Below are positions 1-10,288 of a stretch of DNA of 64,000 nt, piece by piece; position 1 is the first letter of the stretch; each line of letters begins with the position of its first letter. Position numbers and translations under genes: made by a program. Below the pieces are notes generated by a model. It saw only the letters and a program-made list of their open reading frames with translations, did no database searches and was not told the origin of the DNA. The DNA comes from G963678255 sp963678255 (GTDB lineage: Bacteria; Cloacimonadota; Cloacimonadia; Cloacimonadales; WRIO01): NCBI GenBank assembly GCA_963678255.2, contig CAXXTW010000002.1, positions 1,777,114-1,841,113 of the forward strand, read 5' to 3'.

Positions 1-553
1 CGTAAGAGGAAAAGAATTTTTACTAAATTATAAAAAAGTCCTTTTAAAAGCAGAACAAAAAAACGGTATTCATTATGAATTAATTATGGCTATTCTTTCT
101 ATAGAATCTGATTTTGGAAATCAGGCTTTCAAAGGAACCTTCTATACTTTTCCTGCTTTAGTTTCACAATATTTAACAATGCCTAATCGTGAAAAATTTG
201 TTCTTGGTGAGTTAAAATCTCTTCATGATATGACAAAGCTAATAAACAAAGATTCTTATCATTTTATCGGATCTTTTGCTGGTGCTGCTGGATGGGGACA
301 ATTCATTCCATCTTCCATGAAAACTTACTTTCTGGACAGTAATGACGATTTTAATGATCTGGATATATACTCTATTGAAGACAACATATTTAGCATTGAA
401 AACTATTTTTATAAAAATGGTTTATCAGGAAAAAATATTGGAAATTATGATGACAGATATAAAGCCGTCTTTTCTTATAATCACAGTGATGCTTATGTAA
501 AAGCTGTATTAAAAATCTATGATCAATTTAGATTCCTTAGAGAAAAAAAATAA
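1..553 (+). CDS. Lytic murein transglycosylase (MltB/SLT_2-like), 5' partial
   Basis: This is the C-terminal part of a secreted peptidoglycan lytic transglycosylase. The frame is open from base 2 through a Met at 86, and the residues before that Met still fit the family, so the gene starts to the left of the window. What is seen: a family-like IMAILSIESDFG segment whose Glu matches the catalytic acid of MltB-type enzymes, then GSFAGAAGWGQFIPSS, the second hallmark motif (usually GSxAGAMGxxQFMPSS), and a Tyr-rich tail ending at 553. MltB-type enzymes cleave the MurNAc-GlcNAc bond with formation of 1,6-anhydroMurNAc. The missing N-terminus should carry the signal peptide. Family assignment is good; the subfamily is not resolved. 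Confidence 0.8.
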   Translation, partial: VRGKEFLLNYKKVLLKAEQKNGIHYELIMAILSIESDFGNQAFKGTFYTFPALVSQYLTMPNREKFVLGELKSLHDMTKLINKDSYHFIGSFAGAAGWGQFIPSSMKTYFLDSNDDFNDLDIYSIEDNIFSIENYFYKNGLSGKNIGNYDDRYKAVFSYNHSDAYVKAVLKIYDQFRFLREKK

Positions 554-618
554 TTGTTCTTGCTTGACTTATCTGTTATAAAAACTAACTTTTACTCATT
601 CAATAAGTAGGAGTATTG

Positions 619-2712
619 ATGACTGAAAAAGATCCTTCCTTAATCCCTGTTCAATATGTTAAAGGGGTTGGTGACTTTAGAGCGAAAATTCTAAATCAAA
701 TTGGTATTATCACTGTAAATGATTTGTTTGAATACTTCCCTAAACAATATATTAATCGATCAGTTGTTCAATATATTAGTGAAATGAAAATCAATCACTT
801 TGCTTCTTTAGCTGGAGAAATAGTAAATATCAGAGAACGTCAGGCTCAATCAGGAAATAAACAACTAATTGTAACCATTACAGATGGCATTCAATTCTTA
901 GAATGTCTTTGGTTTGTTTATGGTAAATGGATATCCAAAGATCTGGCAATAAGTTCTAAAATATGGGTTTCTGGTCTGGTCAGTGAATTTATGGGTAACC
1001 CTCAAATGGTTCACCCTCAATTTGAAATACTCGCTGATATTGATCAACAACATGATTTTTGGAAATCCAGAAATATTCTGCCAGTTTATAAACTAACTGG
1101 TAATTTTTCTCAATCTATGTTTAGAAATATTATTTTTCACGCTTTTGAATCGTATCACCAAGGGATTCAAGAAACTCTTTCTAATGACATTCTGAATGAG
1201 TTCTCTTTCCCTCCAAGAAAGCAAGCTCTCCAAAAAGTACACTTTACTCTTACACCTGACAAAATCGAAGAAATAAAAAATCGCTTTATTTTTGAAGAAT
1301 TTTTTTATAATCAAATGATGATTTTAAGAAGCAGGAATAAAAGAGAATTAATTACTAAAACCAGGTCAATCTCTCTAAAAAAAACACTGACAGACATACT
1401 TATAAGCTCTCTGCCCTATTCTCTTACTGGAGCACAAAAAAGAGTAGTATCAGAGATATTTAAGGATATGAGCTCTGAAAAACAAATGAATCGCTTACTG
1501 CAAGGTGATGTCGGTTCAGGAAAAACAATAGTCAGTCTATTTGCCATGCTTTTGGCAAAAGAAAATGGATATCAATCTGCTTTTCTAGCTCCCACTGAAA
1601 TTCTCGCTGAACAACACTTTAGAAACATTCAAAAAATGCTTGAGTTTGATCAATATCCAATAAAAGTTGGTTTACTGACTGGTGGTGTCTCTAAAGCTAA
1701 AAAATTACTTAAACAACAAATTGAGAATGGAGAAATTGATATAGTCGTTGGCACACATGCCCTTATTCAAAAAGACGTTGTCTTTAAAAATCTTGGGTTT
1801 GTAGCTGTGGATGAACAACATCGTTTTGGCGTCAAACAACGATCAGAACTATCTGTAAGAAACCAAAAACCAGACCTTTTATACCTTTCCGCTACACCCA
1901 TTCCTAGATCTTTAGCACTTACTCTATATGGAGAATTGGATGTGTCTGTTTTAGATGAATTACCTCCTACCAGAAAACCGATCACAACCAAATGGGTTTA
2001 TCAAACAAAAAGAAATCATGTTTATCTTGAAATTGAAAATGAATTAAAAAACGGAAGACAAATCTATATCGTTTGCCCCTTGATTGAAGAGTCCGAAAAA
2101 CTTGATTTAATGGCTGCTGAAACTCTCTTTAAAGATATTCAGTTTAAATACTTCCCAAACTATGTCGCATCTTTACTTCATGGAAAAATGAAAAACTCTA
2201 TGAAAGATGACATTATGCAAAAATTCCTTAACAAAGATATTCAGATTCTTGTTTCAACTACAGTTATAGAAGTAGGAATTGATGTGGCTAATGCTTCAGT
2301 AATGATGATAGAACACGCGGAAAGATTTGGCTTGGCTCAACTTCACCAGTTAAGAGGCAGAGTTGGGAGAGGTGCTGAAAAATCTTTTTGTTATTTGATG
2401 GCATACCCTCCTCTGGGAGATGTCGCCAAAGAACGTTTGAGAACAATGGAAAAAACTAATAATGGATTTCTTATTGCTGAAAAAGATTTAGAGTTAAGAG
2501 GGCCTGGTGAATTTTTTGGAACTAATCAGACAGGTATGCCTTCTTTTAAGTTTGCAAACTTTGTGACTCATCAGATTTGGCTTAATAAAGCTAGAGAATA
2601 TGTTTTACATATCCTTGATTCTGATCCCAATCTTAAAAATGAAAACAATCAACTTATCCGTTTAGTCTATCAGAAATTTTATGCTCACAGAGAAAACTGG
2701 ATTGAATATTAG
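619..2712 (+). CDS. recG: ATP-dependent DNA helicase RecG
   Basis: RecG remodels stalled forks and Holliday junctions. The 697-aa length is normal for the family. The N-terminal third is the OB-fold wedge domain. Helicase motifs follow in order: Walker A GDVGSGKT near residue 296, DEQHRFG (motif II DEQH) near residue 398, SATPIPRS (motif III), and STTVIEVGIDV plus QLRGRVGRG (motifs V and VI) in the second RecA domain. The C-terminal RGPGEFFGTNQTG is a typical RecG signature. I choose ATG 619 rather than the TTG at 616 because the ribosome site AGGAG at 609-613 is too close to 616. It stands alone between the transglycosylase and the glycosyltransferase cluster; priA, a functionally related restart helicase, lies 3.5 kb downstream. 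Confidence 0.95.
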   Translation: MTEKDPSLIPVQYVKGVGDFRAKILNQIGIITVNDLFEYFPKQYINRSVVQYISEMKINHFASLAGEIVNIRERQAQSGNKQLIVTITDGIQFLECLWFVYGKWISKDLAISSKIWVSGLVSEFMGNPQMVHPQFEILADIDQQHDFWKSRNILPVYKLTGNFSQSMFRNIIFHAFESYHQGIQETLSNDILNEFSFPPRKQALQKVHFTLTPDKIEEIKNRFIFEEFFYNQMMILRSRNKRELITKTRSISLKKTLTDILISSLPYSLTGAQKRVVSEIFKDMSSEKQMNRLLQGDVGSGKTIVSLFAMLLAKENGYQSAFLAPTEILAEQHFRNIQKMLEFDQYPIKVGLLTGGVSKAKKLLKQQIENGEIDIVVGTHALIQKDVVFKNLGFVAVDEQHRFGVKQRSELSVRNQKPDLLYLSATPIPRSLALTLYGELDVSVLDELPPTRKPITTKWVYQTKRNHVYLEIENELKNGRQIYIVCPLIEESEKLDLMAAETLFKDIQFKYFPNYVASLLHGKMKNSMKDDIMQKFLNKDIQILVSTTVIEVGIDVANASVMMIEHAERFGLAQLHQLRGRVGRGAEKSFCYLMAYPPLGDVAKERLRTMEKTNNGFLIAEKDLELRGPGEFFGTNQTGMPSFKFANFVTHQIWLNKAREYVLHILDSDPNLKNENNQLIRLVYQKFYAHRENWIEY

Positions 2713-2758
2713 ACTTGACATTTATCTTTTTAATTGTTGTTTGAATTTTGGAGGTTAA

Positions 2759-3673
2759 ATGAATAAAAAAACAATAGCAATCACCCTAAATTATAAAAAT
2801 TTTAAAGATTCAGTTGAGGCTGTTGATTCATTACTATTACAAACCATCCCTTTTTTTAAAATTATTATTGTAGATAATTGTTCTTTTGATGGATCTTATG
2901 AAAAACTGTGTAATTATTATAAAGATCATGAAATTGTTAAAGTAATCAAATCAGACTATAATGGTGGTTTTGCCTATGGCAATAACTTTGCTATGAAATA
3001 CTGCTTTTCCCAATATCAATTTGATTATTTCTTATTGATTAACAATGACACGATAAGTGATGCTAAAATGCTGGAAGTTTTTGAACAATCTTGGGAAAGA
3101 CTTTGCCATACTTCAAAACTAGGTATTCTTTGTGGAAAAATTTATTACTATTCAAACCCTGAATTAATCTGGAGTGCCGGTGGTTACATTTCAACTTTAA
3201 AATTATGCGGTTATCATTATGGAATAGGTGAAATTGATAAAGGACAATTTGAAATTGAAAAAAAAGTAAGTTTCGCAACAGGGTGTCTATTATTTTTCTC
3301 TAAAGAATTAATTAAAAGTGTCGGGTTTCTGTCTGAAGATTACTTTATGTATGTAGAAGATCTAGATTTTTGTTATAAAACATTACAATCTGGTTATAAC
3401 ATTTATTATATCCCTCAGGCTGTAATATGGCATAAAATTAATTCAGTCTTTCTGAAAAACTCTAACAAAACCAATTACTTTTTTCCTAATAGAAATAGAA
3501 TCATTTTTGGTAGAAAATATAAAAAAGGTTTTGTTAAAACGATAGCCTTTACTTTTATGATTGTATCTAGATTTATTAGATTTTTTCAGTTTTTATTAAA
3601 AGGAAAACTGGAAAATCCTTTCAAAGGGATATTAGCTGGATTTCTATACTCTGAAAAAAAAGGAAAATTATGA
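2759..3673 (+). CDS. Family 2 glycosyltransferase (rhamnosyltransferase-like)
   Basis: A GT-A fold glycosyltransferase of 304 aa. It begins with the family strand-helix ITLNYKNFKDSVEAVDSLL, continues with IIIVDNCSFDGS (nucleotide-binding VDNxSxDGS) and a DXD-like NNDT near residue 97, then EDYFMYVEDLDFCYK, the acidic ED motif near the active site seen in GT2 rhamnosyltransferases. A basic, hydrophobic C-terminus could associate with the membrane. The start has a strong GGAGG at 2750-2754. It overlaps the next gene by 4 bp (ATGA), so these three glycosyltransferases form an operon. They probably build a surface polysaccharide; the sugar and acceptor cannot be read from sequence. A TTGACA at 2715-2720 could be a -35 box, but the -10 is weak. 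Confidence 0.85.
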   Translation: MNKKTIAITLNYKNFKDSVEAVDSLLLQTIPFFKIIIVDNCSFDGSYEKLCNYYKDHEIVKVIKSDYNGGFAYGNNFAMKYCFSQYQFDYFLLINNDTISDAKMLEVFEQSWERLCHTSKLGILCGKIYYYSNPELIWSAGGYISTLKLCGYHYGIGEIDKGQFEIEKKVSFATGCLLFFSKELIKSVGFLSEDYFMYVEDLDFCYKTLQSGYNIYYIPQAVIWHKINSVFLKNSNKTNYFFPNRNRIIFGRKYKKGFVKTIAFTFMIVSRFIRFFQFLLKGKLENPFKGILAGFLYSEKKGKL

Positions 3674-4986
3674 CTAAAAAAGAACAACTCTTGATCATAA
3701 CTTATTATATGATTCCATACTGTCCAACCTTTGGAAATTGCCAAAGAATGTTCTTTCTTGCTGATACACTTAGCAAAAAATTTGATGTTACTATAATTCA
3801 TTTTAAAGAAACAGAATTTAATCTCTTGGGACAGAATATGTCTTATAAAAGTCTTGTGTTTGACATAAAAAACAAATTCATAAACAGGTTTCTTTATAGA
3901 AGAAAGTCTTACTATCTCCCAAACTCTGATATCAACCAACAAGTTATTGAATCAAACTTTAATAGATTTTTTAAGAATATTATAAAAAAAATCTATTGTT
4001 TCTTTCTTTTAGAAATCCATAATTCGTTAAGTCTAAAAGCAAAAGTATGGATTAATTATATCAAACCAGATATTCTTTCTTTTATCAAAAAAAATAACAT
4101 TGAAAATGTAATTATTAGTGGCCCTCCTTTTGCTCTTTTTGATGCAGTTGATTTTATTAAAAAAAAAAACAGAGATATTAACGTTATTTTAGATTATCGT
4201 GATCCATGGTCTATGTATTTTAATGAATCAAGTTTTATTATTAAAGCTCGCGAAAAAAAATATCTATCTTTATCAAACAATATTATCGTCTTCTCTCAAG
4301 AATTTGCAGATGATCTAATGTCAAATTTTAAAATTAATCCAACAAAAATAACATTAATTCGAAACGGTTACTCATTAAAAAACTGGAATAAAATTTCCAA
4401 CAAACCAGATAATCCTCAAATAACAACTCTTAATATTAGTTATGTAGGATCTATAAAGATTGCACTAGATGGACACAGTAATCCTTTCCCTTTGTTTGAA
4501 GCGATTAAAGATCTATCTGATTTTTCTGATTTTTCTCTTAATTTAATCGGATTGTCCAATGAAGATCTCTCTCTTCAAGATCAGATTAAAAAACAATATG
4601 ACCAAAAAATCAATTTTTATGGGAAGCTATCAGCGCAAGAATCTCTTCAGAAAATGAGTGTCTCTGATGTTCTACTTATTATTCATGATGCTCCTGATGA
4701 CAACTCTTCTCGTTATATTTATCCTGGAAAATATTATGATTATCTGAAGAGCGGTAAATTTATTTTATTTATAGGTAATGGTAACTCTCTTTTGAAAAGA
4801 GATATTGAAAAATATAATCTTGGGTTGTGTTGTTTTAACGATAAAAATGAAATAAAGAAGGCTCTAGTTAATGTTTTAGATTTAAAAAATTCAGGAAAGT
4901 TAAATGAATTTAAACATGATTTCCTTGATGTGGATATTTTTTCTCGTGAATTTCAAAATAATAAGATTTTTAATATTTTGATATGA
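3670..4986 (+). CDS. Glycosyltransferase, GT4-like (GT-B fold)
   Basis: A 438-aa protein with a two-Rossmann GT-B layout. The N-terminal half starts LLIITYYMIPYCPTFGNCQR, as in wcaI/GT4-like sugar transferases that open with an xxYxxPpxxxG loop, and includes LDYRDPWS near residue 178. The C-terminal half has ISYVGSIKIALDGH and a late acidic-aromatic segment YIYPGKYYDYLKSGKFILF, matching the PxKxxEYLaxGkPil sequence of GT4 relatives. The classical E-x7-E pair is not obvious, so it is a divergent member. It is translationally coupled by ATGA overlaps to genes on both sides. Role inferred: one sugar addition step in a cell-surface glycan. Low GC and many Lys/Asn codons match the neighbours. Confidence 0.7.
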   Translation: MTKKEQLLIITYYMIPYCPTFGNCQRMFFLADTLSKKFDVTIIHFKETEFNLLGQNMSYKSLVFDIKNKFINRFLYRRKSYYLPNSDINQQVIESNFNRFFKNIIKKIYCFFLLEIHNSLSLKAKVWINYIKPDILSFIKKNNIENVIISGPPFALFDAVDFIKKKNRDINVILDYRDPWSMYFNESSFIIKAREKKYLSLSNNIIVFSQEFADDLMSNFKINPTKITLIRNGYSLKNWNKISNKPDNPQITTLNISYVGSIKIALDGHSNPFPLFEAIKDLSDFSDFSLNLIGLSNEDLSLQDQIKKQYDQKINFYGKLSAQESLQKMSVSDVLLIIHDAPDDNSSRYIYPGKYYDYLKSGKFILFIGNGNSLLKRDIEKYNLGLCCFNDKNEIKKALVNVLDLKNSGKLNEFKHDFLDVDIFSREFQNNKIFNILI

Positions 4987-6170
4987 AAAAAATCCTAATC
5001 ATAAACGGTATTTTACCCACCTCAAAACCCTTTACTCTCAGTAGTTTTATTCAGAAAAGAATTGAGCTGTTAAAAAAAAATGGATGGAAATATCAATTAA
5101 TCTCTTTTGATTTCATTGATTCTCTTAGCACTTTCTTATTTAAACAATTCTTCCATAAACCTTCTGATTATAAACGTATTCCTTATGAATCACTTCATAC
5201 AGACACTTATTTCTGGGAGTTCAAAACAGGATTTAGATCTTTAATTGATTTATTCTTTATCAACAGAGTATTCATCAAATTGATAAAAGCTTTTAATAAT
5301 CAAATTAACTTTAATAAATTTGACTTAATTCATGCACACTTCGCTTATCCCGCAGGAGTCTTTGCTTTTTTTATTAAAAAAAAATACAAAATTCCTTATT
5401 GTTTAACCTTGCATGGCTCTGATATCCATACAATCCCTTACTTTAGTAAAAAATACAAAAGATACACTCTTTTAGCTCTAGAAAATGCAGATAAATGCAT
5501 CTTTGTTAGTAATTCTTTGATTAAAGAAGCAAAAAATCTAGGATATTCTGCCCACAATGCTCTTGTCAGTTATAATGGTTTTGATGAAAAAATCTTTTTT
5601 TACAAAGATAAAAGCATCAGTAAACAAAATTTGAATATTAAGACAAAATTTCTAGTTGGTTTTGTTGGAAATTTAATCCCAATAAAAAATGCTAGTTTTT
5701 TATTGGAGATCTTCCAAAAAGTATACCAAGAAATCAATGACATTCAATTTGCTATTATCGGAAATGGAGAATTGTTCTCTGAAATTGAACAAAACTGTTC
5801 GGAATCTCAATGCCCTGTTATTATGACAGGAAAATTAAAACCAAATAATGTTGCTGAATATATGCAAGCCATGGACATCCTCATTCTGCCAAGCAAAAAC
5901 GAAGGATTTGGATGTGTCATAATTGAGGCTCATGCTTGTGGTACTTATGTAATAGGCTCTCATGTAGGTGGCATTCCAGAGGCAATTGGCTCCTATGGTA
6001 GCCTTATTGAGCTAGATGATCTTTTAGTAGATCATATGGCAGTTGAAATTATCAAAATTTTAAATCATGGATTCAAGCATTCCTGTTTAATTGAACAATC
6101 AAAATCATTTACCTGGGAAAATGTTGTTTCCTATGAATCTCAAATTTATAATTCTATTCTGAGTAAATAA
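4983..6170 (+). CDS. Family 4 glycosyltransferase
   Basis: A retaining GT-B glycosyltransferase of 395 aa. The N-terminal domain contains DLIHAHFAYPAG and LTLHGSDIHTIP, the acceptor-side HGSD motif. The C-terminal donor-binding domain has VGFVGNLIPIKN, FAIIGNGEL, MDILILPSKNEGFGCVIIEAHACGTYVIGS (shown only as family motif: LPSxxEGFGxxxxEA, giving the E-x7-E pair) and GGIPEAI. These are textbook GT4 features. The start overlaps the upstream stop (ATGA) and priA begins 2 bp after its stop, so glycosyltransferases and priA appear co-transcribed. The donor is a nucleotide-sugar; the exact sugar is unknown. Confidence 0.9.
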   Translation: MKKILIINGILPTSKPFTLSSFIQKRIELLKKNGWKYQLISFDFIDSLSTFLFKQFFHKPSDYKRIPYESLHTDTYFWEFKTGFRSLIDLFFINRVFIKLIKAFNNQINFNKFDLIHAHFAYPAGVFAFFIKKKYKIPYCLTLHGSDIHTIPYFSKKYKRYTLLALENADKCIFVSNSLIKEAKNLGYSAHNALVSYNGFDEKIFFYKDKSISKQNLNIKTKFLVGFVGNLIPIKNASFLLEIFQKVYQEINDIQFAIIGNGELFSEIEQNCSESQCPVIMTGKLKPNNVAEYMQAMDILILPSKNEGFGCVIIEAHACGTYVIGSHVGGIPEAIGSYGSLIELDDLLVDHMAVEIIKILNHGFKHSCLIEQSKSFTWENVVSYESQIYNSILSK

Positions 6171-6171
6171 T

Positions 6172-8562
6172 ATGCCTTTTTACCAGATTGCTCTCCCTGT
6201 TTATCTTAATCTTCCTTTAATTTATAAATCGGACTCTCTCTTATTGATCGGTTGTCGGGTAATTGTTAGTCTAAATCGTATCATTATGACTGGTATTGTT
6301 TGGGAAGAAATCTATGAAAAAGACTTAAATCCAAAAATTAATTATAAACAAATCATTGAAGAAGTTGATCAAACTCCCATTCTAACACCGGATTTAAAGA
6401 CACTTGCTGCTTGGATGAGTCAATATTATAAAGTGAATCCTGGAATGCTAATGGAATCTCTCTTGCCTTTGTCGTTAAAATTGCAAATACAACAAAAAAT
6501 CAAAATTATTGATCCTGATATTTGCAAATTCACTTATGAAAAAAATGCTTTAGATATTATCTCTCGACTTCATACTGATGAGTGGGTCGAAATTAATGAC
6601 CTGAGAAAATCGCTAAAAATTCCACGTTTCTTTTACTGGTTAGAAAAACTCGAAAATGATGGTGTTATCGAGATATTTAGAAACTATGATGAAAAAATAA
6701 AAAATAAAATAGCCAACTATATTATTATCTGTGAAAATACTCCTGATCTCTCCCTTACAACCAAACAACAGGAAGCCTGGGAAGTCATTCAATCCTTTGG
6801 TAATGAATTCCCTCTGGCTAAAATATCTGAGTCTATCTCCTATGCACTGGTTAAAGCACTCAGAGTTAAAAACTATATTCATATTGAACCTCGAAAAATT
6901 AAAGATGAACCTTATCCCTTCCCAAAAGAAAGAAAATTAAGAAATATTCAGTTGACTCAACAACAAATAATAGCTATTGATGATATTCTCCCTTCTCTAT
7001 TGTTTCCAACTTTTAAAGTGTTTCTTATCTTTGGAATAACTGGCAGTGGGAAAACAGAAGTCTATATTGAATTAATAATAAAAGTTTTAATGGGAAAAGG
7101 AAATGTTCTCATGTTGGTTCCTGAAATTTCTCTTACTCCTCAAATGGTTGAGAAATTCTATCATGCTTTTGGTGAAGATATTGCCGTTTTACACAGTAGT
7201 TTAAATGATCGGCAAAGATATAATCAATGGAAAAAAATCAAAAGCGGCCAATGTCGTATAGTAATCGGTGCTCGAAGTGCTGTTTTTGCTCCCATTCAAA
7301 ATCTTAGTTTAATAATTATCGACGAAGAACACGAAACTAGTTATAAGCAAGATAATACACCTGCTTATCATGGCAGAGATGTGGCAGTGATGAGAGGAAA
7401 AATTAATAATTGCCCAGTTGTTTTAGGGAGTGCGACCCCTTCTCTTGAAAGTTGGTTCAATGTTCAAAACAATAAATATTCTTTAATCAAATTAACAGAA
7501 AGACCTTACGAAGCGAAATTGCCTAAGGTTCATCTGGTTGATATGAAAGAAGAACCTCCTCAAACTCTCATTTCTGAATACTTAAAAAACAAAATTGATC
7601 TCTGCTTAAAAAAAAAAGAACAAATTATCCTTTTTCAAAATAGGAGAGGCTATTCTTCTTTCATTCAATGTGAGAGATGTGGTGAATTGTTTAAGTGCAC
7701 TGAATGTGACATTAGCATGAATTATCATAAATCTGATGATGAACTTGTATGTCATTACTGTGGTAAAAAAATGCCTGTTCCCAGAAAATGTCCATATTGT
7801 AAGAGTCATTTCTTTAGTTATGGTGCTGCAGGTACAGAACAAATCGAAAAATTCATCAGGATTACTTTTCCAGAAGCAAAAATCCTCAGAATGGATAGTG
7901 ACACATCAAAAAGGAAAGACAGCTATGAATCTATGTTTCATGCCATGAAAAAAGGCCATATTGATATTCTTTTAGGCACTCAGATGATTTCCAAAGGGCT
8001 TGATTTTCCTAATGTCACATTGGTTGGTGTTGTTTCTGCAGAAGTTACTCTTAATGTGCCAGATTTTAGATCTGCCGAAAGAACCTTTCAGCTTCTCACT
8101 CAAGTAGCTGGACGTTCTGGGAGAGGACTTAAAGAAGGAGATGTTGTCATACAAACCTATAATCCAGATCACTACAGTCTAGTTTTCTCTTCAAGACAAG
8201 ATTATGAACCTTTCGCAAAACAAGAGCTGGACAATCGTGCTGATGCTGTATATCCTCCCTGGATTAAATTAACCAGAATTCTTTTCTCTTCCAAAAATGA
8301 AAAAATGTTGATTGATTATAATAAGTCTATCTCAGTTGAACTTAATAAACTCATGAAAATCTTCCCTGATCAACAAATTACTCTCTTGGGAATTTCCCCA
8401 GCTCCTCTACCTAAATTAAAAAATAAATATCGCTATCACTTAATTATTAAAGCAATTAATGTACAAGTTATGCAGAGATTTTTGGATGCTTTGATTCCAA
8501 AACTTGAAATAAAAAAATCTCCTCATATCTTGATTGATGTCGATCCAAATAGTTTGTTATAA
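6172..8562 (+). CDS. priA: Primosomal replication restart helicase PriA
   Basis: PriA recognises abandoned replication forks and reloads the replisome. The protein is 796 aa, normal for the family. Seen in order: N-terminal 3'-DNA-binding domain, winged helix, Walker A GITGSGKTEVY near residue 288, DEEH (IIDEEHETSYK) near residue 384, GSATPSLES, and then a zinc-binding insert with paired cysteines CxxC between about residues 500 and 545 (CERC, CTEC, CHYC, CPYC), followed by GTQMISKGLDFPNV and TQVAGRSGRG. All eight zinc cysteines are present. It sits 2 bp downstream of the glycosyltransferase operon and carries no obvious promoter of its own. Confidence 0.96.
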   Translation: MPFYQIALPVYLNLPLIYKSDSLLLIGCRVIVSLNRIIMTGIVWEEIYEKDLNPKINYKQIIEEVDQTPILTPDLKTLAAWMSQYYKVNPGMLMESLLPLSLKLQIQQKIKIIDPDICKFTYEKNALDIISRLHTDEWVEINDLRKSLKIPRFFYWLEKLENDGVIEIFRNYDEKIKNKIANYIIICENTPDLSLTTKQQEAWEVIQSFGNEFPLAKISESISYALVKALRVKNYIHIEPRKIKDEPYPFPKERKLRNIQLTQQQIIAIDDILPSLLFPTFKVFLIFGITGSGKTEVYIELIIKVLMGKGNVLMLVPEISLTPQMVEKFYHAFGEDIAVLHSSLNDRQRYNQWKKIKSGQCRIVIGARSAVFAPIQNLSLIIIDEEHETSYKQDNTPAYHGRDVAVMRGKINNCPVVLGSATPSLESWFNVQNNKYSLIKLTERPYEAKLPKVHLVDMKEEPPQTLISEYLKNKIDLCLKKKEQIILFQNRRGYSSFIQCERCGELFKCTECDISMNYHKSDDELVCHYCGKKMPVPRKCPYCKSHFFSYGAAGTEQIEKFIRITFPEAKILRMDSDTSKRKDSYESMFHAMKKGHIDILLGTQMISKGLDFPNVTLVGVVSAEVTLNVPDFRSAERTFQLLTQVAGRSGRGLKEGDVVIQTYNPDHYSLVFSSRQDYEPFAKQELDNRADAVYPPWIKLTRILFSSKNEKMLIDYNKSISVELNKLMKIFPDQQITLLGISPAPLPKLKNKYRYHLIIKAINVQVMQRFLDALIPKLEIKKSPHILIDVDPNSLL

Positions 8563-8568
8563 AAGTAT

Positions 8569-8596
8569 TTGACAAACATTGTTTTATTTAGATAAT
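8569..8596 (+). promoter_or_regulatory. Candidate sigma70-type promoter
   Basis: TTGACA at 8569-8574 and GATAAT at 8591-8596 are separated by 16 bp. It lies just after priA and about 33 bp ahead of the ATG of the barrel gene, so it would give that gene its own transcript. Confidence 0.55.
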
Positions 8597-8628
8597 TAAC
8601 GTTTTAAGAAAAATTAGAGGGAATTTTA

Positions 8629-10224
8629 ATGAAAAAATTATGTATTCTTATTATTGCATGTTTCAGCCTGTCTTTATATGCTGACTTTATCGTCCCCCAG
8701 GATGATCCTGTATATACCTTTCTGGAAATGAGTTCTACTTTAGGTTATTCAAATCTGAATCTAAGCATATATCCTTTATATTATCAGGATATTGTTGATC
8801 AATTGGTTTTAATCTCCAATAATAGAACATATGGATATTTCAAAAATCATGCAATGTCTCACCTCAGAAGATTAGCCTTAAAAAATCAGAATGGTTATAA
8901 TACTGATCTTCTACCTGTAAAAGAACTCCCTGAAAAATTTATCTCAATTTTTACTTCTCATTATGAACCTAATCGCTTATTTACTTATGGTGAGAATAAT
9001 ACACCCAAAAATAGAAGATACGTAACTTTTCCTGAAAATACATCCTTGTATTTGTCTGGTATTCTTGGCTATAAATATGATCTTAAGAAAACTGAAGATC
9101 TCTCTGTTAGTCGTAACAGGAAATATTGGGGTATGGAAACAGCTGGTAATTTCAAACCGAATTTCGGATATTTCCTTCAATTTAAAAAAGGTAGTTATAC
9201 AGGTGATGAAGATTTTATCAAAGAAAATCCTGACTTGTCTATCATGGGTAATAATTACTATGAAGATGAGAATAAATTTTATCAGGTTGATATGACTTCT
9301 GAACTTGATTTTAAAAATGATTATCTAAACCTCTCTATGGGCTATGGTCAGTTTAAAATTGGTTATTCTCTTGGGTCATCCATAATTTTAAACCCTTCAA
9401 CAACACCCTATGGTTATCTAAAATATTATAAAAATATTGGTCATTTTACCTATACTGGCATAGGTGCTCAGTTAATACCCGACAGCCTTCAAAATGACCC
9501 TTATAAACCAAAATCTCTTGCTATTCAAACCATCGCCTATAATATCCCATGGTTAACCATCGGACTTGGAAATGCTATCATTTATGGAGATAAAACCTTA
9601 GACTTAGCCTATATTTCTCCTTTAGCAATCTATAAAATTATGGATAATAAAAACCATGGACGTGATAATGGAATCCTTTTCGGATTTAGTGAACTAAGAC
9701 CTATCTCTGGTTTAGCCTTTCATATTAATTTCCTCGCTGATGATATTACAAATAGTCGCATAATGTCTAAATATATGATGAATTATCTGGCTTTTCAGGG
9801 AGGTTTAAAATTTCAAGCTTCTGGACTTCCCCTTGATGTCGGTAGTGAAGTAACGGCTGTTGGACCTGGAACCTATAATCATAAATCTAAATCATTGTTT
9901 TACTCTAATGATCATAAACTCCTTGGCTCTGAATGGGGATCAAACTTTCTATGCTTCACTGGCAAAATCCGCTTTGCTCATCCTGCTTTCAATATGACTT
10001 TCCAATATGATAATGTTCAACAGGGCGATTTAGCAAATGACCCCTTGGGAGTATCAAAACAAACACAATTTCTCCATGATAATATTGAAAGATATGAAGT
10101 TTTTAAATCAATCTTTCAAGTAAAACTATTCCAAGAACTTGATTTTAATATTAACTATGAATATAAACTCCATCGAAATGAAGAGATACACTATATTTAC
10201 TCTGGTGCTGAATTTAAATATTAA
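8629..10224 (+). CDS. Outer-membrane beta-barrel, capsule-assembly Wzi-like
   Basis: A 531-aa secreted protein. Residues 1-18 form a signal peptide ending LSLYA. The rest consists of alternating aromatic strands and Gly/Asn turns ending in ...YSGAEFKY, an aromatic C-terminal residue typical of outer-membrane barrels. Features such as the N-terminal helical part with LRRLALKN, then RNRKYWGMETAG, and GSSIILNPSTTPYGYLKYYKNIGHFTY resemble the Wzi/capsule assembly barrel family, which binds surface polysaccharide. The nearby glycosyltransferase operon supports that idea, but it is only context. It has its own promoter and a GAGGG ribosome site. Alternative: another porin-like barrel. Confidence 0.6.
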   Translation: MKKLCILIIACFSLSLYADFIVPQDDPVYTFLEMSSTLGYSNLNLSIYPLYYQDIVDQLVLISNNRTYGYFKNHAMSHLRRLALKNQNGYNTDLLPVKELPEKFISIFTSHYEPNRLFTYGENNTPKNRRYVTFPENTSLYLSGILGYKYDLKKTEDLSVSRNRKYWGMETAGNFKPNFGYFLQFKKGSYTGDEDFIKENPDLSIMGNNYYEDENKFYQVDMTSELDFKNDYLNLSMGYGQFKIGYSLGSSIILNPSTTPYGYLKYYKNIGHFTYTGIGAQLIPDSLQNDPYKPKSLAIQTIAYNIPWLTIGLGNAIIYGDKTLDLAYISPLAIYKIMDNKNHGRDNGILFGFSELRPISGLAFHINFLADDITNSRIMSKYMMNYLAFQGGLKFQASGLPLDVGSEVTAVGPGTYNHKSKSLFYSNDHKLLGSEWGSNFLCFTGKIRFAHPAFNMTFQYDNVQQGDLANDPLGVSKQTQFLHDNIERYEVFKSIFQVKLFQELDFNINYEYKLHRNEEIHYIYSGAEFKY

Positions 10225-10288
10225 TTTTTCTTTACAAAAAAAATCATTGAGAATATTTTTGATACCAGCTAAAAAATAGGAAGAATTT